Shown one piece after another: positions 24,790 to 32,049 of a DNA stretch of 64,000 nucleotides. The position numbers were made by a program, and so were the translations under genes. The stretch's first letter is position 1, and each line of letters begins with the position of its first letter. Source of the DNA: Alphaproteobacteria bacterium (GTDB lineage: Bacteria; Pseudomonadota; Alphaproteobacteria; JACAEB01). The DNA lies in the NCBI GenBank assembly GCA_024236075.1, contig JACKLE010000003.1, positions 1-64,000 of the forward strand, read 5' to 3'. A model generated the notes under the pieces. It was not told the DNA's origin. It saw only the letters and a list, made by a program, of their open reading frames with translations, and ran no database searches.

Positions 24790-25947
24790 TCAAAGGAAGC
24801 GCGCCCGGATGTCGGTGGTCGAGCGCTCGCCGATGCCGTCGAAGTTCGCGTCCAGCCACCCGTCGGCCGTCTCATAGCCCACGTCGTGAAGCTTCTTCAG
24901 GAACGGCCAGTCGGGGTCGAGCTTGGTCTCGACGCTGAGCGTCTGCATGAAGGCGTCGTTCTCCACCGAATGGATGAACATGCGCTTCAGGCCGTCGCCG
25001 CCCACGCGCTGCTCGTCGATGAGGCGAGTCACGAAGTCGATCGCGCGCATCTCGCGCATCATCGAAGAGTTGAAGGTGATCTCGTTGATCCGGTTGTGAA
25101 TCTCGCTCGCCGTCTTGGGCACGGTCGGGCGCTCGATCGGGTTGATGTGGACGACGATCACATCGGCGCTGCGGCAGTGATAGATGAGCGGATAAATGGC
25201 GGGGTTCCCCATATAGCCGCCGTCCCAATAGAACTCGCCGTCGACCTCGACCGCCTGGAAGAGCTGAGGCAGCGCGCCCGAGGCCATGACGTGCTCGATG
25301 CCGATCTCGCTGCTCGTGAAGACGCGCACCTTCCCCGACCGCACATTCGTCGCCGACAGGAAGAGGCGTATTGGGCAGTAGGAGCGCAGGCCCTCGAAAT
25401 CGATCATCTGTGCAAGGACGTCGCGAACCGGATTGTAGTTGAAGGGGTTGAGCTGGTAGGGCGAGAAGAGGCGCTGATAGAAGTCGGTCAGGAGGCGCGT
25501 GGGCCCGAGACCTCGCCAGGAGGCGGGCAGGAGGCGCTCGATCGAGCTCGGCACGAAGGGCGTGACCGCTGCGCAGAGCGCGATGCGCTCCCAGAGCTCG
25601 GCGAGCGCGGCCTTGGCGCCGTCGCGCCCTCCGACGCGAAGGCCGTGGGCGAAGGCGACGGCGTTGACCGCGCCGGCGCTCGTCGCGGTGAGCCCTTCGA
25701 AATCGAGGCGCGGCTCCTCGAGGAAGCGGTCGAGCACGCCCCAGGTGAAGGCGCCGTGCGCGCCGCCGCCCTGGAGCGCCAGCGAGACGCGCTTGACGCC
25801 GGCGGGCGTGTCGACATGGGGGCACTCGCAATCGGCGGGCGCGGGCGGGGGCGCGTCGGACGGCGCGGCAACCGTCGCGGCGGCCTTCTCGGCGATCTTG
25901 GTCCCGCCATTGGCGCGGGACCTGCGCCGCGCCTTCGCGGTGCTCAT
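24790..25947 (-). CDS. Patatin-like phospholipase (DUF3734-type C-terminus)
   Basis: 385 residues. After a basic, Ala/Pro-rich N-terminus the patatin core begins: oxyanion loop LALQGGGAHGAFTWGVLD, nucleophile GLTATSAGAVNAV (a Ser in the GxSxG-like ATSAG) and the catalytic Asp in YWDGGYMGNPAIYPL. The long C-terminal part (IHNRINEITFNSSMMREM onward) resembles DUF3734 patatins. Its ATG overlaps the stop of the 3-hydroxybutyrate dehydrogenase (ATGA), so the two are translationally coupled. This pairing suggests a role in polyhydroxybutyrate or granule-lipid turnover, which is inference. Confidence 0.9.
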   Translation of the reverse strand: MSTAKARRRSRANGGTKIAEKAAATVAAPSDAPPPAPADCECPHVDTPAGVKRVSLALQGGGAHGAFTWGVLDRFLEEPRLDFEGLTATSAGAVNAVAFAHGLRVGGRDGAKAALAELWERIALCAAVTPFVPSSIERLLPASWRGLGPTRLLTDFYQRLFSPYQLNPFNYNPVRDVLAQMIDFEGLRSYCPIRLFLSATNVRSGKVRVFTSSEIGIEHVMASGALPQLFQAVEVDGEFYWDGGYMGNPAIYPLIYHCRSADVIVVHINPIERPTVPKTASEIHNRINEITFNSSMMREMRAIDFVTRLIDEQRVGGDGLKRMFIHSVENDAFMQTLSVETKLDPDWPFLKKLHDVGYETADGWLDANFDGIGERSTTDIRARFL

Positions 25948-26726
25948 CGCGCCGTCCAGCCGCCGTCGATCGAGACGGCCGTGCCGGTGACGGGCGCCGC
26001 GGCCTCCGAGGCGAGATAGACGGCGAGCGCGGCCACCTCCTCGACCTTGACGAAGCGCTTGTCGGGCTGGGGCTCGAGGATCACCTCGCGGATGACTCGC
26101 TCGCGCGGGATGCCGTGAGCCTTGGCCTGGTCGCCGATCTGCTTCTCGACGAGCGGCGTCCACACATAGCCCGGGCAGATCGCATTGCAGGTGATGGGAA
26201 GCTCGGCCGTCTCCAGCGCCACGACCTTGGTGAGGCCGACGAGGCCGTGCTTGGCTGCGACATAGGCGGACTTGAACGGCGAGGCGACGAGCCCGTGCGC
26301 GGAAGCGATGTTCACGATCCGCCCGTAGCCGTTCTTCTTCATGAAGGGCAGGGCCATGCGGATGGTGTGGAAGGCGGCGGACAGGTTGAGGGCGAGGATC
26401 GCGTCCCATTTCTCGGGCGGAAACTCGTCGACGGGCGCGACATGCTGGATGCCGGCATTGTTCACGAGGATATCGACCGAGCCGAAGCTCTCTGCACACA
26501 GAGCGACGAGGCTCTCCGCTCCCTCGCGCGTCATGAGGTTGGCGTTCGAGTAGGCGACCTTGACCTTGTTCTCGCCCGCGAGCTTGTCCTTCAGCTCGCC
26601 GATCTGCTCCGGCTTCTCTATGCCGTTGAGGACGATGTTGACGCCCTCCCTCGCGAGCGCCTCGGCGATCCCGTGCCCGATCCCGCTCGTGGACCCGGTG
26701 ACGATTGCTGCTCTACCCTTGAACAT
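25944..26726 (-). CDS. bdhA: 3-hydroxybutyrate dehydrogenase
   Basis: 260-residue short-chain dehydrogenase. It has the cofactor motif VTGSTSGIGHGIAEALA, NNAGIQHVAPVDEFP, catalytic Ser in IVNIASAHGLVAS and YxxxK in SAYVAAKHGLVG. The long PGYVWTPLVEKQIGDQA-KAHGIPRERV stretch and IQHVAPVEEFP are hallmarks of D-beta-hydroxybutyrate dehydrogenases, which oxidise 3-hydroxybutyrate to acetoacetate with NAD+. The start at 26726 follows AAAGGAGTGCAGCG. It is the first gene of a two-gene unit with the patatin. PHB synthase and depolymerase genes are not in the window. Confidence 0.92.
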   Translation of the reverse strand: MFKGRAAIVTGSTSGIGHGIAEALAREGVNIVLNGIEKPEQIGELKDKLAGENKVKVAYSNANLMTREGAESLVALCAESFGSVDILVNNAGIQHVAPVDEFPPEKWDAILALNLSAAFHTIRMALPFMKKNGYGRIVNIASAHGLVASPFKSAYVAAKHGLVGLTKVVALETAELPITCNAICPGYVWTPLVEKQIGDQAKAHGIPRERVIREVILEPQPDKRFVKVEEVAALAVYLASEAAAPVTGTAVSIDGGWTAR

Positions 26727-27034
26727 CGCTGCACTCCTTTCGCCGCGATACGGCCTCCGGGAGGGGCCATGGCGCGAAGCGGCGCGGCCCGTCCGCCAAA
26801 GCAAGGCTCAGCCAAAGAATTTTCGGATACGACCAGGGCCGAGGTCCGTGCGCACTCTCTGGGGTGCATGTCGGGCCTCGGGCGTGCTTATAGCGTGTGG
26901 CCTCGCGGCGCGGCAAATCACCATTGAGCGAGCGGGCAGCCCTGCGCCTCGCGCGGGGCTCCGCGCCTTGAAACCGATGACCGAGGTCACTAGTTATCGC
27001 GTTGCAACATAACGACGCGTCCGAGGGGGCCATC
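26727..27034. other. Divergent intergenic region between bdhA and a small membrane protein gene
   Basis: The gap holds a good promoter for the rightward gene at 26968-26996. For bdhA I find only a near-miss to a sigma54 site (TGGCTGAGCCTTGC), with spacing one base too short. No RNA gene or repeat is seen in the remainder. Confidence 0.5.
26968..26996 (+). promoter_or_regulatory. Sigma70-type promoter for the small membrane protein
   Basis: TTGAAA (26968-26973) and TAGTTA (26991-26996) are 17 bp apart, with the predicted start near 27003, about 30 bp before the ATG. Confidence 0.5.
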
Positions 27035-27328
27035 ATGCGCTACGTCGTCCTCAATCTCGCCGCCCTGTCCGCTCTCGCCATCGGCGCGCTCGGCCATGCC
27101 GTGGCGCTGCTGAGCCCCGAGAACGCCTTTTTCCTGGCCTTGTTCGGGATGGCGCTCTACACGGGCTCGCAGCTCGCGGCGCGCGAGGGCATGACCGTCG
27201 GCGAGGCGCTGGCGAGCCTTCTGCGGCCCGCCTCCTATCCGACCCGGCGTGCGGGGCAGGTCGCCTATCTCGGCGCAACCGCGCTCGGCGCCGTTGCGCT
27301 CGTCCAGATCGCCGCCTCCGCCGCCTGA
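27035..27328 (+). CDS. Small three-helix membrane protein
   Basis: 97 residues with hydrophobic segments LNLAALSALAIGALGHAVALL, AFFLALFGMALYTGSQLAA and the C-terminal LGATALGAVALVQIAASAA. A polar connector (REGMTVGEALASLLRPASYPTRRAGQ) lies between helices two and three. GAGGGGG stands before the ATG at 27035, and a promoter is found 40-70 bp upstream. No family recognised. Confidence 0.7.
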   Translation: MRYVVLNLAALSALAIGALGHAVALLSPENAFFLALFGMALYTGSQLAAREGMTVGEALASLLRPASYPTRRAGQVAYLGATALGAVALVQIAASAA

Positions 27329-27370
27329 CCGGAACCTGCCCTAAGTCACCGGCTCAATAGCCCGCACCCC

Positions 27371-27579
27371 GTCATCCCGGAGCCCCTGCCTTCGCAGGGG
27401 CAGGCTCTAGGCGAGCCCGGAAATGCTCGCATTTCCGGCCTTGCGAGCCTTGGCGTCCGGGATCTGCGGCCGGGCGATGCTCCGCAAGCGGCAGATCCCG
27501 GACAGCTCAATTTGCCAGCCAAATCAAAGATTTGGGCAAATCTTGTCCCGGCGAAGGCCGGGATGGCTTCCGGGATGAC
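27371..27579. repeat. Complex palindromic intergenic repeat element (nested hairpins)
   Basis: The outer ends GTCATCCCGGA (27371-27381) and TCCGGGATGAC (27569-27579) are perfect inverted repeats of 11 bp. Inside are several further perfect hairpins: CCCCTGC/GCAGGGG around 27385-27402, CCGGAAATGC/GCATTTCCGG at 27417-27438, GTCCGGGATCTGC/GCAGATCCCGGAC at 27455-27503, AAATC/GATTT near 27520-27533, and CCCGG/CCGGG near 27547-27562. The whole 209 bp could fold into a multi-branched structure. It resembles mosaic REP/BIME-type repeats with CGTCATCCCGG ends common in alphaproteobacterial intergenic regions. It ends about 20 bp left of the insertion sequence. Confidence 0.8.
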
Positions 27580-27602
27580 GGCGTTATGGGTCTGTGACCT
27601 AG

Positions 27603-28446
27603 GTTGGGAACTCATACAAAGCATTGATTCTTTGTGCAAATCAGTTTCCTTTTGGGTTCGACTACCCGAGGAGACCGAGATGTCGCATCTGTTTTGGCTG
27701 TCCGACGAAGCCTGGGCTCTCATCGACCCGCATCTGCCGCGCGGAAAGCCGGGCAAGCCGCGTGTGGATGACCGGCGCGTGATGAGCGGCATCCTGCATG
27801 TTCTCAAGACCGGATGCCGGTGGCGGGATTGTCCGTCCGAGTACGGACCCTATACGACGATCTACAACCGCTACAATCGATGGTCTGCCCGAGGGGTCTG
27901 GCAACGCCTGTTCGCCAAAATGGCGGCCGCAGGACCTGTCCCCGAAGAGCTGTCGCTCGATAGCAGCCATGTCAAAGCCCACCGCTCCGCCGCAGGCGGA
28001 AAAAGGGGGAGGAAGCGCAAGCGATTGGGCGCTCGCGCGGCGGCAGAACAAGCAAAATCCACTGTCTGGCCGATGATTGCGGCAGGCCGGTCGCCTTCGC
28101 CCTGACGCCGGGCAATGTCGCCGACATCACCATGGCCAAGCCGCTCGTCGACGCGGTCCTGGCCCCAAAGCGGCTGCTTGCCGATAGAGCCTATGACGCG
28201 GAGCATTTTCGCTCCTACCTCAAGAGCAGAACGATCAAGGCCGTCATTCCCTCAACGGCCTCCCGCACCGTCCCCTATCCGCTCGACGAAACGACCTACA
28301 AACGACGCAACGTCGTGGAGAGACTGTTCTGCAAGCTCAAAAACTGGCGGCGCATCGCAACGCGATATGACCGTCTCGCGCAAAACTACATCTCCGCAAT
28401 CGCTCTCGCAGCCATCGTCGTCGCGTGGATCAAATGAGTCCCCTAC
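27603..28446 (+). mobile_element. IS5-family insertion sequence (IS427-like group), 844 bp
   Basis: Left end GTTGGGAACTCAT (27603-27615) and right end ATGAGTCCCCTAC (28434-28446) are imperfect 13-bp inverted repeats (11 of 13 match). They are flanked on both sides by CTAG (27599-27602 and 28447-28450), the apparent target duplication. Inside is one transposase read in two frames through a -1 slip. Size, two-frame layout and CTAG target fit the IS5 family. The right-hand CTAG contains the stop codon of phoH, which is kept intact. The ends and both frames look intact, so it may be active. Confidence 0.9.
27680..28437 (+). CDS. IS5-family transposase, two frames joined by -1 frameshift
   Basis: The first frame (27680-28105) starts at an ATG after GAGGAG with MSHLFWLSDEAWALIDPHLP, the insertion-element DUF4096-like N-domain, and reaches the first catalytic Asp in LSLDSSHVKAHRSAAGG. 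A run of five A and five G at 28000-28009 then allows a -1 shift into the second frame, which continues QAIGRSRGGRTSKIHCL, CGRPVAFALTPGNVAD, the second Asp in LLADRAYDAEHF and the Glu in RRNVVERLFCKLKNWRR. All DDE residues are present only in the fused product. The stop of the second frame lies inside the right inverted repeat. The unshifted product would end at 28105. Confidence 0.9.
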
Positions 28447-29205
28447 CTAGAGAACGGTGAGCATCGCCGCCACCAGCGGGTGGCGGACGATGTCCTGTCC
28501 CGAGAACTCCACGACCTCGGCGTCGGGCAGGAGCTTCAGCCGCTCGACGACGTCCTTGAACCCGGAAATGCCCGGCAGGAGGTCCGACTGGTCGGGATCG
28601 CCCGTGAGCACCATGGTCGAGCCCCAGCCGAGGCGCGTGAGCAGCATCTTGAGCTGCCCGTAGGTGCAGTTCTGCGCCTCGTCGATGACGACGAAGGCAT
28701 TGTTCAGCGTGCGGCCGCGCATGAAGGCGACCGGGGCGATCTCGATGGCGCCCTCTGCCATCAGGGCCTTCATGCGCTTGGCGCCGAGACGGTCCGACAG
28801 CGCATCCGTCAGCGGACGGAGATAAGGCGCGAGCTTCATCTCGACATTGCCGGGGAGGAAGCCGAGCGTCTCGCCGGCCTCGATCGCCGGCCGGGACAGA
28901 ACGATCCGCCCGATGCTTCCAGCCTCGAGGGCCTCGACGGCCTTGGCGACGGCGAGATAGGTCTTGCCGGTGCCCGCCGGTCCCGCCGCGACGACGAGGC
29001 TCGCGCTCTCGATCGCCTCCATGAGGCGCTTCTGGTTCGCGTTGTAGGGCCGCACGTGCCGCACGAAGCGGCACTCGCGCTCGACCGGCGACCATTTCGC
29101 GTCGCCTCCCTCGGGAAAAAGAGCGTGGATCTCGGCCGCTCTTGGATGGCCGGCAGACTCTCCTTGGGCAAGTGCGAGGCGGGCGCGACGAGAACGTTTG
29201 GACAT
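28447..29205 (-). CDS. PhoH-family ATPase
   Basis: 252 residues. The P-loop Walker A is VVAAGPAGTGKTYLAVAKAVE and Walker B is NNAFVVIDEAQNCTYGQLKM, with the sensor LTGDPDQSDLLPG. These define the cytoplasmic PhoH-like ATPase/RNA-helicase-related family. The ATG at 29205 follows AAGGGGGTTCC. The C-terminus ends HPLVAAMLTVL, slightly shorter than many PhoH proteins, which continue after HPLV. The adjacent IS does not cause this: its CTAG target keeps the TAG stop. A terminator-like hairpin and a candidate ncRNA lie in the upstream leader. Confidence 0.88.
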   Translation of the reverse strand: MSKRSRRARLALAQGESAGHPRAAEIHALFPEGGDAKWSPVERECRFVRHVRPYNANQKRLMEAIESASLVVAAGPAGTGKTYLAVAKAVEALEAGSIGRIVLSRPAIEAGETLGFLPGNVEMKLAPYLRPLTDALSDRLGAKRMKALMAEGAIEIAPVAFMRGRTLNNAFVVIDEAQNCTYGQLKMLLTRLGWGSTMVLTGDPDQSDLLPGISGFKDVVERLKLLPDAEVVEFSGQDIVRHPLVAAMLTVL

Positions 29206-29251
29206 GGAACCCCCTTCATGGCTTGCAAGCGAGACCGTTGGAACGCGGGCG

Positions 29252-29288
29252 GAGAAAGAAGAAGAGCCGCGCGAGGGCGCGGCTCTTC
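29252..29288 (-). terminator. Rho-independent terminator in the phoH leader
   Basis: On the minus strand a perfect 12-bp GC-rich stem (29277-29288 with 29261-29272) and a four-base loop are followed by TTCTTTCTCC. It lies about 50 bp upstream of the phoH start, so it ends an upstream transcript (the candidate ncRNA or the membrane protein gene) or attenuates phoH. Confidence 0.75.
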
Positions 29289-29440
29289 GGAAGATTCTGC
29301 TGTGCGGAGACCGGCGTGCCCGGCCGGTGCGGCGGGGCGTGGCAGGGAACGGCGCTGAGGGCCAGGCGAACGCTGAAGCACCGCTACTCCGCCAAGAGGG
29401 CGGGCAATTGGGCGCCGCCCGCACCGAATCGACAAGCAAC
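29252..29440 (-). ncRNA. Candidate structured small RNA upstream of phoH (6S-like?)
   Basis: The minus strand between the membrane protein gene and phoH folds strongly. A long-range stem pairs 29413-29426 with 29324-29339, an outer GATTC/GAATC pair closes the structure, and internal hairpins include CCGCC/GGCGG and CGGTGCT/AGCGCCG. A classical terminator follows. The GGCCCTC and GTTCCCTGCC single-stranded patches are reminiscent of alphaproteobacterial 6S RNA, but I recall this only approximately. No reading frame here has coding character. The 5' end is approximate and no promoter is convincing. Confidence 0.5.
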
Positions 29441-29508
29441 ACACTAGGGTGATTCGCGGTCCGGCGCGCGGTCCGTGTACGTCATAAAATATTCATGGGA
29501 GGGCCGCT

Positions 29509-30546
29509 TCAGGCCTTCGGGCGTATCGCGCCGAACACCCGGCCGGCGCCGAGAAGCGAGAGGAAGAACGTGCCGACCCAGGCCAGGAACGAAAATATAT
29601 GGCCGATCACCCAGGAGAACACGTTCATGCTGGTCTTAAAGGCCCGGAGCGAGGTCTTGCCCGTGATCTCGATGACGCCCCGCGTGTTCTTTCCCAGGCT
29701 CTTGCTCATCTCCGCGATGTCGTCGAGATCGTCGGTGGACTTCACATAGCGCATGAGGCGCACCGTCTCCACGGCGCCGACGTTCTTCTGCACGTCGTCG
29801 ATGCGCGCGAGCACGGGCACGAGCTCGGTGCCCTTGAGGCTCTTCGCATAGGCCGCGATGGCGTCGCGCGTGGCGGCGCTGTCGGTGATCTTCGTCGTGC
29901 GCAGAAGCTGCTTGAGATCCGCGAGCTCGACGGCGTTTCCCACCAGGCGCGTCAGCGTGCGCGCGAACTCGACCGTGAGCGTATTGGCCTTGGACGCCAC
30001 CTTGAGGATCGTCACTCCGACGCGCCCCGGGAGGGTCGCTCCGCCGGTCGCGATCGTCGCTCCCGTCGCCGCCACGCCGATCACCGAGAGCCCGAGCACG
30101 AGCTCGTTGTAGGGCTCGTTCTGGACGAGCTTGGAGCCTTCCTGGGCGATGTCGCGTATGTCGCCGACGACGGTGAGATCCGAGACGACCGCCCCGGTCA
30201 TGCCCGCGAGGCTCTCGGCCTCGCCGGTGAGGAAGCCGACGACGACCTGGGAGCCCGCGCGGGCGGCGGTGGCGCCGAAAGTGCCCGCGCGCTCCAGCGC
30301 GTCGGTCGCGTCCGGCGGGAGCGTCAGCGACGCGTCGCGGGCGATGTCGCGATACATCAAGGCTTCGTCGTAGTCGTTGCGCGCGAGTGCGCCCACGATG
30401 CGCGTGCCGATCTGGTCGCCCGTCGTGACCTCGCGCACCTCCTCGCGGACCGCCTCGACCGGCGTGAGCTCGATGACCGGCTGAATCACCGCGAGGGCGA
30501 CGACGCCCACAGCCACGAGCACGAGAAAAAGGAAAGCGAGACGCAT
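29509..30546 (-). CDS. Membrane protein of unknown function
   Basis: 345 residues. An N-terminal hydrophobic segment (LAFLFLVLVAVGVVALAVIQ) could be an anchor. A long, mostly helical Ala/Val/Thr-rich middle follows, with a hydrophobic stretch VLGLSVIGVAATGATIATGGA near residue 155. The C-terminus holds two hydrophobic segments (FSWVIGHIFSFLAWVGTFFLSLLGAG) and a basic tail. I recognise no family. It reads toward phoH with about 300 bp between. Divergent from the carbonic anhydrase gene; the 248-bp gap between them holds nothing I can identify. Confidence 0.75.
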   Translation of the reverse strand: MRLAFLFLVLVAVGVVALAVIQPVIELTPVEAVREEVREVTTGDQIGTRIVGALARNDYDEALMYRDIARDASLTLPPDATDALERAGTFGATAARAGSQVVVGFLTGEAESLAGMTGAVVSDLTVVGDIRDIAQEGSKLVQNEPYNELVLGLSVIGVAATGATIATGGATLPGRVGVTILKVASKANTLTVEFARTLTRLVGNAVELADLKQLLRTTKITDSAATRDAIAAYAKSLKGTELVPVLARIDDVQKNVGAVETVRLMRYVKSTDDLDDIAEMSKSLGKNTRGVIEITGKTSLRAFKTSMNVFSWVIGHIFSFLAWVGTFFLSLLGAGRVFGAIRPKA

Positions 30547-30794
30547 CCCCGAGACCCACGTCTTTTGCTTCGGCCGGCATGCTCCTCCGGCCTACATGCC
30601 GGTCCCCGAGAAGCACGACGCGTTTGACGCACCGGACCCAGCTCCGGGCGTGGACAAAACCCATTCGCCTTGGCGTTGGTTCCTGGCCGCCGCCCAGTTT
30701 GTGCCACGCCCCCTTCCGATGCAAGGGTGCCGGCTGCTTGACAGCGGGTTTGCCGGGATGCGATCCGCGTGGCCCCGAAGGCAAGGAGACGGCG

Positions 30795-31355
30795 ATGGCG
30801 ATCTACGATCTCGGCGATCTGCGGCCGGAGCTGCCGGCCGAAGGCACCTACTGGGTCGCGGAGAGCGCCGCCGTCATCGGCCGCGTCCGCCTCGCCGCGC
30901 AGGCCGGCGTGTGGTTCGGCGCGGTCCTGAGGGGCGACAACGAGCTCATCTCGATCGGCGAGCGCTCGAACGTGCAGGACAATTCCGTGCTGCACACCGA
31001 TCCCGGGACCGAGCTCATCGTCGGCGCCGGCGTGACGGTGGGTCATTCCTGCGTGCTGCACAGCGTGACCGTCGGCGACAATTCGCTGATCGGCATCGGC
31101 GCGGTGCTGCTCACGGGCGCGCGCATCGGAAAGGATTGCCTCGTCGGCGCGGGCGCGCTTGTTCCGGGGGGGCGGGAGATTCCGGACGGCTCGCTCGTCC
31201 TCGGCGCGCCGGCGAAGGTCGTCCGTCCGCTGAGCGCGGAGGAGATCGCGTTCAACCGCGTGTCGGCCGAGGTCTATGTGCGCAATTGGCAGCGCTACGC
31301 GTCGAGCCTGAAACATGTGCGCCGCTCCGGACCCGTGGGCGCTCCGCCGGCCTGA
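30795..31355 (+). CDS. Gamma carbonic anhydrase family protein
   Basis: 186 residues forming a left-handed beta helix of hexapeptides. The three zinc-ligand histidines are visible: NVQDNSVLHTDPGTE, VGHSCVLHSVTVGD (two His). GARIGKDCLVGAGALVPGG and LGAPAKVVRPL complete the family pattern. Such YrdA/PaaY-type proteins hydrate CO2 or have related thioesterase-like roles. The ATG at 30795 follows AAGGAGACGGCG. Cytoplasmic. Confidence 0.92.
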   Translation: MAIYDLGDLRPELPAEGTYWVAESAAVIGRVRLAAQAGVWFGAVLRGDNELISIGERSNVQDNSVLHTDPGTELIVGAGVTVGHSCVLHSVTVGDNSLIGIGAVLLTGARIGKDCLVGAGALVPGGREIPDGSLVLGAPAKVVRPLSAEEIAFNRVSAEVYVRNWQRYASSLKHVRRSGPVGAPPA

Positions 31356-31358
31356 CGG

Positions 31359-31937
31359 TCAGCTCTTCGACCACACGGCATTGAGCCGCGTGTCCGCATC
31401 CGGGCCCATATTGTAGGAGGCCGCCTGGTCGTTCGTGGCGTCGACCACGAACAGGTGGTCGTTCTCGTCCAGATACTGGCTCAGGTGGCTGCGGATGGCG
31501 TGCGCCGAGAAGCGCGTGCGCAGGACCCAGAGCGAGGGATGGATGCGTTGGGCGCGGCCGAGCTTGCGGATCGCGCTTTCGAGCGCGTTGTCCGGACGCC
31601 AGCGGTCCTCGAGGAAGATGAGCACGTTGCCTTCGCCGTCGGGTTTCGTCGCGGCGGCGCCCTCCTGGGCGCTCTCGTTCGTGCCTTCGCGCGTGACTTC
31701 GCTCGCATGGGCGAAATAGACGGCGAGCTCGGGATGCCGCGCGGCCTTGCGCCAGTCCTCGCTGCCTTCGGGCGCCAGCAGGCTCGTCGCCAGAATGCGG
31801 CCTTCGTCGACATAGGTCTTGATCTGGTCGGCGCCGTAGGGCCCGTAGACGCGCTCGCCGATGCGAACGCGCCAGCGCGCTACGCGCGTGCCGGAACCGT
31901 GCATCTGTCCAGGTGGGGTCTGAAACGCCGTGTCCAT
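31359..31937 (-). CDS. GYF_2-domain protein fused to a Cas2/SinR-like ferredoxin-fold domain
   Basis: 192 residues. Residues about 20-75 match GYF_2 (DUF4339): RWRVRIGERVYGPYGADQIK, then VDEGRILATSLLAPEGSEDWRKAA. After a Gly/Asn/Glu linker, residues about 103-188 look like the small beta-alpha-beta-beta-alpha-beta domain shared by Cas2 and SinR proteins: NVLIFLEDRWRP (strand 1), ESAIRKLGRAQRIHPSLWVL, SAHAIRSHLSQYLDENDHLFVVDAT. There are no cas genes or CRISPR repeats nearby. Function unknown; a nuclease or RNA-binding activity is speculation. It converges on the carbonic anhydrase gene with 3 bp between stops. Confidence 0.75.
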   Translation of the reverse strand: MDTAFQTPPGQMHGSGTRVARWRVRIGERVYGPYGADQIKTYVDEGRILATSLLAPEGSEDWRKAARHPELAVYFAHASEVTREGTNESAQEGAAATKPDGEGNVLIFLEDRWRPDNALESAIRKLGRAQRIHPSLWVLRTRFSAHAIRSHLSQYLDENDHLFVVDATNDQAASYNMGPDADTRLNAVWSKS

Positions 31938-32049
31938 ATGGGCCGTCCAGCTCGTTCGCGTGTGCGCAGTTGCGCGGGTTCGCCCGAGCGATGCATCTTC
32001 GATGCCATGAAAGAGGATCCATGATTAAAAAAGTGTCCTGGAGATGCCC

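Noticed and set aside
26750..26810. Sigma54-like promoter (TGGCTGAGCCTTGC) in front of bdhA
   Set aside because: The GG-to-GC spacing is nine bases, one short of the required ten, so it is not a valid sigma54 site.
28447..29205. phoH truncated by the insertion sequence
   Set aside because: The TAG stop lies in the CTAG target, so the same stop exists without the IS; the short C-terminus is not due to the insertion.
29289..29412. SRP 4.5S RNA in front of phoH
   Set aside because: The diagnostic GGAAGGAAGCAG apical motif is absent.
31359..31937. Cas2 of a CRISPR system
   Set aside because: There are no direct-repeat arrays or cas genes in the window and the protein has an N-terminal GYF_2 domain.
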